Assembly: GCF_004134825.1 (NCBI RefSeq)
Contig: NZ_SDPN01000008.1
Coordinates: 55,599-119,598 of the forward strand
Origin: Agromyces albus
GTDB lineage: Bacteria > Actinomycetota > Actinomycetes > Actinomycetales > Microbacteriaceae
Direction: 5' to 3'
Length of the DNA: 64,000 bases
The notes below the pieces were generated by a model, which saw nothing but the letters and a program-made list of their open reading frames with translations, was not told the origin of the DNA and did no database searches. Shown piece by piece: positions 44,401 to 52,890 of this stretch (position 1 is its first letter; every line of letters begins with the position of its first letter). A program made the translations under genes and the position numbers.

Positions 44401-45048
44401 TCAGTATGCGACCGAGAACTGTGCGCGACGGTGGGTCGGCTTCTCGATCTCGTCGACGATCGCGGCAGCGAAGTCGGCGCCCGAGATCGCGGACGCGCCG
44501 TTCTCATCGGCCAGCGGGATGTCGCCACCGATGCGGTACGTGCCGCGCGCCTCGCCGGGCGCATACGACCCGTAGACCGCGGTGGGGCTGACGAAGAACC
44601 AGTCGAGTTCTTCTGGTGCGTCGTCGACCAGCTCGTCGGCGATCGTCGCCATCACGCGCGCTTCCTTCGCGTACTGCGGCGGGATCTCCTCAGTGAAGGC
44701 GATCCGGGGCGCACCCTTCTCGGGGCGGAGCGAGCTGTAGCCTCCGACGACCCCGTAGCGGGCGCCGAATGCGGCGGCGAGTTCGCCGAGCCCGGCGTAG
44801 ACCGAGCTCAGCTCGTCTTCCAACTCGCCTCGCGGGGCGAGAGCTGCCACGACGACATCGGCGCCGGCCACGGCACGTTCGCGATGGGCCTCGTCGAGCA
44901 TCGAGCCGGTCTCATAACGCACACCGGGAACCGGCTCACCGGGTTCGTTCCGGCTGAAGGACGTCACGTCGTGACCCCGTGCAGCGGCCTCGCGTGCGAT
45001 GTTTCCTCCGGTGTAGCCGGTGCCGCCGAGCACAGTGATGCGCGCCAT
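44401..45048 (-). CDS. NAD(P)-binding atypical SDR
   Basis: 215 residues with an N-terminal GGTGYTGGNIA dinucleotide site and the YwnB/HSCARG-like layout (VVVAALAPRG; VVGGYSSLRP; FVSPTAVYGS). Probably a quinone- or flavin-linked reductase or redox sensor. GAGAGGGAG precedes the ATG. Two direct CCTACTTACC repeats overlap its -35, pointing to an HxlR- or MarR-type regulator not encoded nearby. Confidence 0.88.
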   Translation of the reverse strand: MARITVLGGTGYTGGNIAREAAARGHDVTSFSRNEPGEPVPGVRYETGSMLDEAHRERAVAGADVVVAALAPRGELEDELSSVYAGLGELAAAFGARYGVVGGYSSLRPEKGAPRIAFTEEIPPQYAKEARVMATIADELVDDAPEELDWFFVSPTAVYGSYAPGEARGTYRIGGDIPLADENGASAISGADFAAAIVDEIEKPTHRRAQFSVAY

Positions 45049-45084
45049 AGTCTCCCTCTCGCAATGTGAATCCGTGTTCCGGTC

Positions 45085-45136
45085 ACTGTACGAGAGCTGG
45101 ATTCTCTTGGTAAGTAGGCACTTTTCGGTAAGTAGG
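45085..45136 (-). promoter_or_regulatory. Promoter and direct-repeat operator of the atypical SDR
   Basis: Minus strand: TTACCA (-35), 17 bp, TACAGT (-10). The 10-mer CCTACTTACC occurs twice, 18 bp apart start to start (45136-45127 and 45118-45109), the second overlapping the -35 box. Confidence 0.65.
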
Positions 45137-45189
45137 GCGAGCACCGCACCCCGAGCGGATGAGACGTCGGGGGTTATTTGCGCCCTGGC

Positions 45190-45627
45190 CTAGGAGTTCG
45201 GATTCGTGAAGTTCACCTTGAGCTCGGATGTGGCGAGCACATGACCAGCGACGACTCGGGGAAGCTCGTTCGCCGTGGTCTTCGCCGAGAGCTCGGGCGC
45301 CGACGGGTCGAGTGCGTAGAGCGTGAAGACGTACTCGTGCGTTCCGGATGGCGGGAATGGACCCGCATAGGCGGTGAGCTCGCGCCCCACGGGCACCGCG
45401 CCCCCGTCACCGCTGTGGAATTCTCTGTCGACCGGTGGGATACCGTCGACGAACCAGTGGACGTAGCCACGCGCGACTGGATCGGTGTCGATCATGGTCA
45501 GTGCGAGCGATCCGGTTCCGCTCGGCAGGTCGGTCCACGCGAGTTGTGGCGACACGTTGTCGAACTTCTTCCCGTGTCGCGTGTCGAGCTGCCCGCCGTC
45601 TTCGAAGTCGGTTGAGCTGAGTTTCAT
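45190..45627 (-). CDS. PEBP-family (YbhB/YbcL-like) protein
   Basis: 145 residues of the phosphatidylethanolamine-binding protein fold: NVSPQLAWTDLP, MIDTDPVARGYVHWFVDGIP and SGTHEYVFTLYALD, covering the anion-binding pocket Asp-Pro and His-Trp. Ligand unknown. The start MKLSSTDF has GGAGAGG upstream; longer in-frame versions extend into the palindrome region. Confidence 0.92.
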   Translation of the reverse strand: MKLSSTDFEDGGQLDTRHGKKFDNVSPQLAWTDLPSGTGSLALTMIDTDPVARGYVHWFVDGIPPVDREFHSGDGGAVPVGRELTAYAGPFPPSGTHEYVFTLYALDPSAPELSAKTTANELPRVVAGHVLATSELKVNFTNPNS

Positions 45628-45747
45628 GTCGTGCCTCTCCTTCGAGAGCTCGTCATTTCCGTCGACGCCATTCTCCATCCACAGGCGCGGGATGGGGAGT
45701 GCGCCTCCAGAATCGTCCGCCCCTCGCGGGAGTGACCGGATCGCGCA

Positions 45748-45771
45748 GGAGTGACCGAATTCGGTCACTCC
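45748..45771. promoter_or_regulatory. 24-bp perfect palindrome with an extra half-site
   Basis: GGAGTGACCG-AATT-CGGTCACTCC is perfectly symmetrical, and another GGAGTGACCG occurs at 45729-45738. It lies between the 3' end of the secreted-protein operon and the PEBP gene, so it may be a terminator stem or a regulator site. The extra half-copy favours a binding site. Confidence 0.55.
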
Positions 45772-45817
45772 GGCAGAACGGGCTCCTCCACCGCGTGCAC
45801 CGCGTCGCAGCAGCGAT

Positions 45818-46672
45818 TCAACAGCCCGGACCCGACGGATACGCGTTGCAGTCGCCCTGCGTGAGCACCGTGTCGAACTGGCCCACGAGCACTCGCTGCG
45901 GCTCGCCGGCGATGCTCAGCGTGCCGGCAATGGCTCGCCATCCCGACCCGGCGAACCGATACTCGGCGCGCAACACGACGGAGAGTTCGACGACGTACTC
46001 GCCCGACTCGGCGTAGCTGTGGCTCGTGGGGGTCGCGGAGAACTCACGGAGGCCGAGCGTCGCCCAGTTCGCGCCCGGTTGCCCACTCTCGACTGTCGCG
46101 CCGTCGCTGTGCGTCCATCGATAGCCGACCGGCGTGAAACGAACGTCGGCGGGCTGGCCGAGCAACGTGCCGGAGACCACCTCGACGGATGCCGCTGCCA
46201 CGAAGTTCGCCGGAAGATCCTCGATCGCCCACCCGCCCGGCTCCATCCCGTTGCCCGGCTTTGCCGGCCGGAACGACGCGATGTCGCGGAGGGTGACGAC
46301 GATGGCCGGTGCGGGATCCTCTGGGTCTGGCTGGGGGTCGCCTGCGCAGATGGCGACGTTGATCGGGCTGCAGTTCTCGGGTGGTGGTGGCGGCGGGTCG
46401 GTCGGGGCCACTGCTTGAATGTCGTCGCGGTCACCCGATTGAGGTGCATCCGATTCCTGGCTGCCCCGAGATTGATCTCCACCACCACCAGCCGAGCCCG
46501 TAAGATCCACGCCGCCAGCAGCTTGATTCACAAGGCCCGCCGTCTGGCACGTACCCGTGTCAATTTCAATCTCGTCGCATGGTGGCTCTGCGCTCCACGC
46601 AATGACCGTTGGCGAGGTTGCGAGCACACTCGTTGCGATGACGGCGCCGAGGAAGAATGCTTGCACCTTCAT
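45818..46672 (-). CDS. Secreted protein with PKD-like domain and proline linker
   Basis: 284 residues. Signal peptide (MKVQAFFLGAVIATSVLATS), a Gly/Ser/Asp-rich stretch, PPPPPP, then a beta-sandwich resembling PKD domains (YRWTHSDGATVESG; SHSYAESGEYVVELSVV). Six or so cysteines may form disulphides. It starts in the stop of the upstream lipoprotein gene (ATGA). No known function. Lower GC than neighbours. Confidence 0.75.
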   Translation of the reverse strand: MKVQAFFLGAVIATSVLATSPTVIAWSAEPPCDEIEIDTGTCQTAGLVNQAAGGVDLTGSAGGGGDQSRGSQESDAPQSGDRDDIQAVAPTDPPPPPPENCSPINVAICAGDPQPDPEDPAPAIVVTLRDIASFRPAKPGNGMEPGGWAIEDLPANFVAAASVEVVSGTLLGQPADVRFTPVGYRWTHSDGATVESGQPGANWATLGLREFSATPTSHSYAESGEYVVELSVVLRAEYRFAGSGWRAIAGTLSIAGEPQRVLVGQFDTVLTQGDCNAYPSGPGC

Positions 46673-47259
46673 CCGCAGAAGTTCTCGCGTTCCCAGAGAT
46701 CCTTGGCGCTGATCTCCAAGTCGTTAGCCGCCCGCCCTTCGGCGACAACCAAATATGGAACGTCGAGGACACGATCGGGTGACACGACCGACGCCCCGTT
46801 TATGTCGACCACGTCAAGGCCCCTGAGGTCGTCACAAACATAGAACGCGACCACTGCGCCCCTGCTCGGATCTTCGTCGTGTGACTGGAGCTCATAGGTC
46901 ACGAATGTGCGTCGACCGATCGACCGAAGTCCGTCCTCGACATACGAAGCAGCAGTTTCGATCTGCGCATCATTAGCATCGCCGATCGCGACGCCGGCGA
47001 GGGGGCCAAGGTCAGTGCCGCCGCTCCCGGTGACTTCTGCAGTGGCCACCAAGAAGCGCTCATACGCCTCCTCCGCCGCCGCGAGCGCCTCCTCGTCTGA
47101 CGCGAAGATCGGCTCGGCGGCATCCGTCGGAGTGCTCGGGGTCGGCGTCGGCTCGGGCGCTCCCACGCAGCCGCTCAGCACCAGCGCGATCGCACCCGCT
47201 GCGGCCAGCGAAAACACGCCCGGGTGACGGGCGGACCGGGCCGGGCGAGAACGGGGCAT
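46669..47259 (-). CDS. Lipoprotein, unknown function
   Basis: 196 residues. Lipobox LVLSGC with a Pro/Thr spacer (PEPTPTPSTPTD). The mature part is helical at first (EEALAAAEEAYERFLVATAEV), then beta-rich. This layout is common for actinobacterial lipoproteins that bind cell-wall or secreted partners. Leaderless-type start: TAGGGT seven bases before the ATG. Coupled to the PKD-like secreted protein, which suggests they act together at the surface. Confidence 0.8.
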   Translation of the reverse strand: MPRSRPARSARHPGVFSLAAAGAIALVLSGCVGAPEPTPTPSTPTDAAEPIFASDEEALAAAEEAYERFLVATAEVTGSGGTDLGPLAGVAIGDANDAQIETAASYVEDGLRSIGRRTFVTYELQSHDEDPSRGAVVAFYVCDDLRGLDVVDINGASVVSPDRVLDVPYLVVAEGRAANDLEISAKDLWERENFCG

Positions 47260-47424
47260 GGCGAATACCCTAGGCGAGCGGAAGGGCGATTTCGCCCGTT
47301 ATCCACAGGCCGGGAGCACCCACGCAGGCGGTCAGCGTGGCCGTCGGCCCGCGGTTCAGGGGCGTCAGCATTCGCATCGGGAGAGGCGGAGGCACCGACT
47401 GCGGACGCCGGCATCCGACGCCGG

Positions 47425-47643
47425 TCAGCGCATGAGGTCGGCGACGAGCTCGCCCCACTCGAAGCCGCAATCGCGGCAGTCGAAGAGCGGGCTTTCGCCG
47501 GCGAAGGGGTCGGCCGCGGCATCGGGTGCTGGGATATCGGCGAGCATTCCGTAGACGCCGACGCGAACGGCAACCGACCCGCAGCGCGGGCACGGCTCGT
47601 CGAGCACGTCGCGCTCGAGGTTCTGTTGCATCTGGTTCGTCAT
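47425..47643 (-). CDS. Small zinc-ribbon protein
   Basis: 72 residues with EPCPRCGSVAV and FDCRDCGFEWG, two CxxC knuckles that should bind one zinc. Leaderless-type start (TACCGT, seven bases, ATG). Role unknown. The gap to the lipoprotein start (47260-47424) holds nothing else recognisable. Confidence 0.82.
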   Translation of the reverse strand: MTNQMQQNLERDVLDEPCPRCGSVAVRVGVYGMLADIPAPDAAADPFAGESPLFDCRDCGFEWGELVADLMR

Positions 47644-47727
47644 GTGCGCCACGGTACGCCGGGGGTCCGACATCGGGTCGTTGCAACGCCGAGACCGGGC
47701 GGGCCCGCGTGGCACCCTGAGCCCACC

Positions 47728-48150
47728 TCAGCCCACGCTCGACCGCCGTTGCACCTCGTCGCGCAGGCGGCCGGTGCGGAGATCCGCGACGCCGGCTGCG
47801 CCTGCCGGAATCAGGGCTGCGACGGGCCCGGTCTGACGGAACGAGTGCGTCACGCGGGTCGTGCCGTCGCCAGAGGGTTCGAGCTCCCACTCGCCGAGCT
47901 CCTCGAAGCCCCGGAAGGCGAGCCGGTGCACCACGCGCAGCGGTTCGATGAGTTCGTACGTGAACGTCGCCGGAATGACACCTCGCACGGTTGCGGGGTA
48001 CGCAGCACCCACGTCGGCAACGGGGTCGGGGCAGTCGACGGAGGTGAGGGCGGGGTTCCACGATGCGAAGCGGCGTGCGTCGATGAGCACCGCGAGCACC
48101 GCGGCATCCGTCGCGGGCAATTGGACGGTGCTGGAGTGAAGAGTGGACAT
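47728..48150 (-). CDS. SRPBCC-family protein, MarR-linked
   Basis: 140 residues of the polyketide cyclase/START-like fold (FASWNPALTSVDCPDP; YELIEPLRVVHRLAFRGFEELG). AGGAG precedes the ATG. Divergent from a MarR gene with two related operator-like sites between them, so it is probably controlled by that regulator. Ligand unknown. Confidence 0.87.
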   Translation of the reverse strand: MSTLHSSTVQLPATDAAVLAVLIDARRFASWNPALTSVDCPDPVADVGAAYPATVRGVIPATFTYELIEPLRVVHRLAFRGFEELGEWELEPSGDGTTRVTHSFRQTGPVAALIPAGAAGVADLRTGRLRDEVQRRSSVG

Positions 48151-48167
48151 CTCGAGAGCTCCTTAGA

Positions 48168-48209
48168 TGACACATCATGGATTACGTGTAAATCAGTGAT
48201 ACATCATCG
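48168..48209. promoter_or_regulatory. Paired MarR-type operators
   Basis: TGACACATCATGG (48168-48180) and TGATACATCATCG (48197-48209) are direct copies 29 bp apart; the core ATGA-N4-TCAT of the first is palindromic. They lie in the divergent promoter region of the SRPBCC and marR genes. Confidence 0.65.
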
Positions 48210-48256
48210 ATATACTCGACACAAGTGCAGCGTGACAATTGAGCGTGGAGGCGGCG

Positions 48257-48706
48257 ATGAACTTCGAGCGGTTGCGGCTGACGATCCTGGCCGTGCAGCG
48301 CGAGGGCAACCGGATGCTCGCCGAGCGGCTGCGGCCGCTGGGCGTGACCCCGGCGCAAGCCGAGATCCTCACTGTGCTCGGCGAGCGCGGCCCGATCAGC
48401 CTGCGCACGCTCGGCGAGCTCATCGTGTGCGAGGTCGGCAGTCCGAGCCGCGCCGTAGACCTGCTCGTCACGCGTGGGTGGGTCGAACGGATGCCGAGCT
48501 CCCGCGACCGCCGGTCGATCGAGCTCAGTCTGAGCGATTCGGGCCAGTCGCTGCTCCCCCGTGTGCGCGAGGCCACCGTGCAGATCGACGCGATGCTCGA
48601 GGAGAGCATCGGCTCTCGCGAGGCCGCCCGCCTGCTCGAGGCGCTGCAGCGCGTGCTCGGCGAGTCGCCCTCGGCGGCGAGCCTCGAGCGTCGGTTGGGC
48701 GACTGA
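48257..48706 (+). CDS. MarR-family regulator
   Basis: 149 residues. Winged helix: VTPAQAEILTVLGERGPISL, then GSPSRAVDLLVTRGWVERMP and RDRRSIELSLSDSG (wing). GTGGAGG precedes the ATG; a TTG at 48239 is a weaker alternative. Forms an operon with the BadF-type kinase three bases downstream and likely represses itself and the divergent SRPBCC gene. Confidence 0.92.
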   Translation: MNFERLRLTILAVQREGNRMLAERLRPLGVTPAQAEILTVLGERGPISLRTLGELIVCEVGSPSRAVDLLVTRGWVERMPSSRDRRSIELSLSDSGQSLLPRVREATVQIDAMLEESIGSREAARLLEALQRVLGESPSAASLERRLGD

Positions 48707-48709
48707 CGC

Positions 48710-49702
48710 ATGAGCCAGCTGGTGCAACGAGTCTCCGAACCCGGACCCTGGGTGCTCGGCATCGACCTCGGCGGCACAGGTGCTACCGGCAGCCGCATCG
48801 CACTCGAGCCGGCCGGCGCTGCGCTCGGTTCCTCGCGCCGTTTGCTGCCGGAGGTTCGCACCGGCATCAGCGAGGGGGCCACGAACCCACTCGACGTGGC
48901 CGAAACGCTCATCTCCGCGGTACGAGTGCAGTGGCCGGATGCCCCGCTCGCCGCGGTCGGCATCGGCGCGCCGGGCGTCGCCTCGCTCGCCGGCGACCCT
49001 GCCGCAGAGCTTCCGCGTCTCGTTGCGGCGGCCGGAGGTGCTTCCGTGGCACTCGCGATCGACGCCGTCACCGCGCACCTCGGCGCACTCGCCGGTTCGG
49101 GCGGCTCTGTGGTGGCGGTTGGAACGGGCACGATCGCAATCGGCACCGACCTGCGCTCGATCTGGCGGCGCGTCGGCGGCTGGGGCCACCTCTACGACGA
49201 TCGCGGCTCGGGCGCGTGGGTCGGCATCGAAGGACTCAAGGCCGCGATCCTCACCCACGACGGCGTGACGACGGATGCCGCCGCACTCCTCGCCGCGGCC
49301 GTCGCCCGCTTCGGCCCGGCACCCGAGTGGCCCGCGCAGCTCTCCACGCGCGACGACCGCGGCGCGATCCTCGCAGACTTCGCGGCGGATGTCGCGGCGC
49401 TCGCCGGCATCGGCGACCCCGTCGCGACGCGCATCATGTCGACCGCTGGAACGCTCGTGGCGGGCACGCTCGCCGCGGCGCTCGACCCTCGGCTGCCCTG
49501 GCGCGCGTCGGGTGTCGGCGGCGTGTTCGAGGCCGGGGGCGCGTTCATCGCCGGGTTCGAGGCGGAGTTCGTGCGCCTCGCGCCCGACGCTTCACTCATC
49601 GATCCGGCGGGCACACCGCTCGACGGCGCGGTGCGGCTCGCGCGACTCGTCGCGTCGGGTGACGCGCCGGTGGGGCATCCGCCGTTCCTCTGGCTCTCGT
49701 AG
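48710..49702 (+). CDS. BadF/BadG-type ATPase, N-acetylglucosamine kinase-like
   Basis: 330 residues with the ASKHA fold: phosphate-1 motif GIDLGGTGATGSR, VVAVGTGTIAIG (phosphate-2), GGWGHLYDDRGSGAWVG, and an adenosine motif GVGGVFEAGGAF. Small ASKHA members like this are usually sugar or amino-sugar kinases; the exact substrate is inference. Coupled to marR. Confidence 0.85.
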   Translation: MSQLVQRVSEPGPWVLGIDLGGTGATGSRIALEPAGAALGSSRRLLPEVRTGISEGATNPLDVAETLISAVRVQWPDAPLAAVGIGAPGVASLAGDPAAELPRLVAAAGGASVALAIDAVTAHLGALAGSGGSVVAVGTGTIAIGTDLRSIWRRVGGWGHLYDDRGSGAWVGIEGLKAAILTHDGVTTDAAALLAAAVARFGPAPEWPAQLSTRDDRGAILADFAADVAALAGIGDPVATRIMSTAGTLVAGTLAAALDPRLPWRASGVGGVFEAGGAFIAGFEAEFVRLAPDASLIDPAGTPLDGAVRLARLVASGDAPVGHPPFLWLS

Positions 49703-49716
49703 TCTGCAGACTCCCG

Positions 49717-51363
49717 TCACGCTCGCGCGAGCAGCGCCGCCGTGTCGACGCCGGGAGGCAGCGCGCCGTAGAGCATCCCGCCGGCTCCCTCGAGCCGTGT
49801 GCGCACGAAGGCGTCCGCCACTTCGCCCGGCGAGTACTGGATGAGCAATGAGGCCTGCAGCACGAGGGCGAGCCGCTCGGTGAGTTCCCTCGCCCGAGCG
49901 GCCGAGCCCGCGACATCCGCCGAGATCTCCCGAACCACCGACTGCGCCTCGGCGAGTTCGAGGTCGAAGCCGGCGTGCTCCCCCGAGGCCGCTCCGACCT
50001 CGTCGAAGAAGGCCTCGAACGCCTCGGGCTCGCGAGCGAGCACGCGCAGCACGTCGAGCGCGATGACATTGCCCGACCCCTCCCAGATCGCGAGCAGCGG
50101 TTGCTCGCGATAGCGCCGCGCGAGCGGGAACGTCTCGGTATACCCGTTGCCGCCGAGGCACTCGAGCGCCTCGTACGCGTGGCCCGGTCCCCGCTTGCAG
50201 ACCCAGTACTTCGAGACGGCGGTCGCGAGACGACGGAACGCCTGCTCGGCAGCATCCGCGTCGTCGTCGTAGGCACGCGCGAGCCGCATCGACGTGAGCG
50301 TGGCCGCCTCGGACTCGAGTGCGAGCTCGGCGACGACGGCCGCCATCGCCGGCTGGTCGACGAGGAGCGATCCGAACGCGCTGCGATGTCGCACGTGCCA
50401 CGCGGCCTCGGCGACCGACTGCCGCATACCCGCCGCCGTGCCGATGACGCAATCGAGACGCGTGCGCGTGACCATCGGCACGATCGCGGCGACGCCGCGG
50501 CCCTCCTCGCCGACGAGCCACGCACTGGTTCCGGCGAGTTCGATCTCGCTCGAGGCGTTCGAGCGGTTGCCGAGCTTGTCCTTGAGGCGCTGGATGCGGA
50601 AGGCGTTCCGCGATCCGTCGGGCAGCACGCGCGGCACGAAGAAGCAGCTGAGCCCGCCGGGCGCTTGCGCGAGCACGAGGAACGCGTCGCTCATCGGCGC
50701 GCTGCAGAACCACTTGTGCCCGGTGAGCGCGAATTCGCGGCCCCACCCGTCGTCGGCGCCGGTCGCCTCGGCGCGCGTCGTGTTCGCGCGCACGTCGGAG
50801 CCGCCCTGCTTCTCGGTCATCGCCATGCCGACGAGCGCCGATGCCTTCGCTCCACCCCCGCCCAGCCCCGCGTCGTACGCCCGGCTCAGCAGCCGCGGCA
50901 TCCATTCATTCCGGAGCCCGGATGCCGCGAGCGCGAGCGTCGGCACCGCTGCATGCGTCATCGACACAGGGCACGCATGCCCGGGCTCCACTTGCGCGAA
51001 GAGGGAGAACGCCGCAGCGCGCTCGACGTTCGCGCCGCCACCGGGATCGGCCCACGCCGACGTGTGCGCGCCCGCGCTCACGGCCGCGCCGAGGATGCGG
51101 TGGTAGGCGTCGTCGTACTCGACCTCGTCGACGCGGCGCCCCCAGCGGTCGTGCGTCTGCAGGGTCGGCGAGTGCGTGTTCGCCCGTTCGGCGTCGTGCT
51201 GGAACGCCGCGGTGCCCACGAGCTGCCCGGTCTCACGGAGTGCAGCGGCGGCCTCGGGCCTTCCCCATCGCTCGACCGCTTCGACGAGCGGCGCATTCGA
51301 CGAGTACTCGTCGACGCCTTCGCGCGGCGGCACCTGGTTCTCGACCTCGTGCGTGTTGATCAT
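49717..51363 (-). CDS. AidB-like acyl-CoA dehydrogenase
   Basis: 548 residues. FAD-dependent acyl-CoA dehydrogenase of the AidB group: SMTHAAVPTLALA, MAMTEKQGGSDVRANTT, GHKWFCSAPMSDAFLVLAQ and ECLGGNGYTET, with a C-terminal extension. AidB protects DNA under alkylation; for many homologues this is unproven. ATGs occur at 51366 and 51363; the second has better spacing from GGAGG. Confidence 0.93.
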   Translation of the reverse strand: MINTHEVENQVPPREGVDEYSSNAPLVEAVERWGRPEAAAALRETGQLVGTAAFQHDAERANTHSPTLQTHDRWGRRVDEVEYDDAYHRILGAAVSAGAHTSAWADPGGGANVERAAAFSLFAQVEPGHACPVSMTHAAVPTLALAASGLRNEWMPRLLSRAYDAGLGGGGAKASALVGMAMTEKQGGSDVRANTTRAEATGADDGWGREFALTGHKWFCSAPMSDAFLVLAQAPGGLSCFFVPRVLPDGSRNAFRIQRLKDKLGNRSNASSEIELAGTSAWLVGEEGRGVAAIVPMVTRTRLDCVIGTAAGMRQSVAEAAWHVRHRSAFGSLLVDQPAMAAVVAELALESEAATLTSMRLARAYDDDADAAEQAFRRLATAVSKYWVCKRGPGHAYEALECLGGNGYTETFPLARRYREQPLLAIWEGSGNVIALDVLRVLAREPEAFEAFFDEVGAASGEHAGFDLELAEAQSVVREISADVAGSAARARELTERLALVLQASLLIQYSPGEVADAFVRTRLEGAGGMLYGALPPGVDTAALLARA

Positions 51364-51509
51364 CATCGACCTCCGGGGCCATTCTCGTCCGTCGCGTCGC
51401 CGAGCGACACGTGAGATTGCCGCCGTCCGGCGCGCTCGACACGGTCGGCACGCCCACCGGGATGCCGGCGTCGCTTGCGGCATCGGCCGCCGCAGCGTTG
51501 ACTGTGGCG

Positions 51510-52166
51510 ATGCGAGTCGTCATAGCCGGGGGCCACGGGAAGATCGCGCTCATCCTCGAGCGCCTGCTCGCCGACGGCGGGCACGAACCGCTGGCGATCA
51601 TCCGCAAACCCGAGCATCGCGCCGACGTCGAAGCGGCCGGCGCGACGGCCGTGGTGCTCGACCTGGAGCACACGTCGGTTCGCGAGCTCGCCGAGGTGCT
51701 CGCGGGCGCCGACGCCGCCGTGTTCGCCGCGGGCGCCGGCCCTGGCAGCTCGGCCGAGCGCAAGTTCACCGTCGACCGCGATGCCGCGATCCTGCTCGCC
51801 GACGCGGCCGACGCCGCCGGAGTGCGCCGCCTCGTCATCGTGTCGGCGATCAACGTCGACCGCTTCGACGCGGCATCCGACGACATCTTCCAGATCTACC
51901 TGAAGGCCAAGAGCCAAGCGGATGCCGCGGTGCGCAACGGCGACCGCGACCTCGACTGGACCATCGTGCGCCCCGGCTCCCTCACGAACGACCCGCCGAC
52001 CGGCAAGGTGCGCGTCGGCACGCCCCTGGGAAAAGGACGGATCCCCCGAGCGGATGTCGCGGCCGTCATCGCCGCGGTGCTCGAGAACGGCCTCGCGGTG
52101 CGCGTGCAGTTCGAGCTCGTGAGCGGCGACGCGCCGATCGTCGAGGCGCTCACCGCACTCGGCTGA
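51510..52166 (+). CDS. NAD(P)-binding SDR (YwnB/HSCARG type)
   Basis: 218 residues with VVIAGGHGKIALILERLL at the N-terminus, VSAINVDRFDAAS and WTIVRPGSLTNDP. Atypical SDRs of this kind usually lack a catalytic Tyr and may be redox sensors or epimerase-like. The ATG at 51510 gives the normal dinucleotide motif position; longer forms are unlikely. Confidence 0.9.
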   Translation: MRVVIAGGHGKIALILERLLADGGHEPLAIIRKPEHRADVEAAGATAVVLDLEHTSVRELAEVLAGADAAVFAAGAGPGSSAERKFTVDRDAAILLADAADAAGVRRLVIVSAINVDRFDAASDDIFQIYLKAKSQADAAVRNGDRDLDWTIVRPGSLTNDPPTGKVRVGTPLGKGRIPRADVAAVIAAVLENGLAVRVQFELVSGDAPIVEALTALG

Positions 52167-52236
52167 CAATCGCGATAGACATGTGACGACGCGATGCAGG
52201 TCGCGGTCGGGGACGCGATGCAGCCGGGGGGATGCC

Positions 52237-52890
52237 ATGACGGTGACGAGCGAGACGGAGATCGGCGCGGCGCGCGGCTCCCGAGGGGTGCTGTTCGCCT
52301 CGCTGCGGCTGCTGGTGGTGCTCGTGATCGCCACCGCGATCGTCGCGACCTTCTTCGACACCGCCTCGCGGGCGACGATCAACCCGTTCAACTTCTTCGG
52401 CTATTTCACGATGCAGAGCAACATCATCACCGCGGTGATCCTGCTGCTGGCTGCCGTGGCGACGTTCCGCGGACGCCCGCAGACCCCGTTGCTCGTCCTC
52501 CTGCGAGCCTGCGCCACGACGTACATCGTCATCGTCGGCATCGTCTACAACACGCTCCTCACCGGCCTCGAGGGTGGCATCTCGCTCGACTGGGCGAACT
52601 GGGTGCTGCACGTGGCGTTCCCGGTCTATGCCGCCCTCGACTGGATCCTCTTCGGCGATCGCAGCGCCGTGCCGTGGCGGAATCTCTGGGTGGTGCTCAT
52701 CTTCCCGGCGGTCTGGATCGTCGTCGTGCTCATCCGGGGCGCAACCGACGGCTGGGTGCCCTACCCGTTCCTCGATCCGGCGCAAGGCTACGGAATCGTG
52801 GCGATGTACTGCATCGTCATCTTCATCGCGACGGTCGTCGTCGGTGCTCTCGTCTTCGCGATCAGCAGAGTGCGGGTCATCGCGCCGTAG
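52237..52890 (+). CDS. Pr6Pr-family membrane protein
   Basis: 217 residues with six membrane segments and the family words FFGYFTMQSNIIT, LDWANWVLHVAFPVYAALDW and YPFLDPAQGYG. Function unknown in bacteria; distant likeness to FAR-17a/AIG1 proteins. GGGGGGA precedes the ATG. Its 3' end overlaps the convergent TetR gene by 14 bases. Confidence 0.88.
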   Translation: MTVTSETEIGAARGSRGVLFASLRLLVVLVIATAIVATFFDTASRATINPFNFFGYFTMQSNIITAVILLLAAVATFRGRPQTPLLVLLRACATTYIVIVGIVYNTLLTGLEGGISLDWANWVLHVAFPVYAALDWILFGDRSAVPWRNLWVVLIFPAVWIVVVLIRGATDGWVPYPFLDPAQGYGIVAMYCIVIFIATVVVGALVFAISRVRVIAP

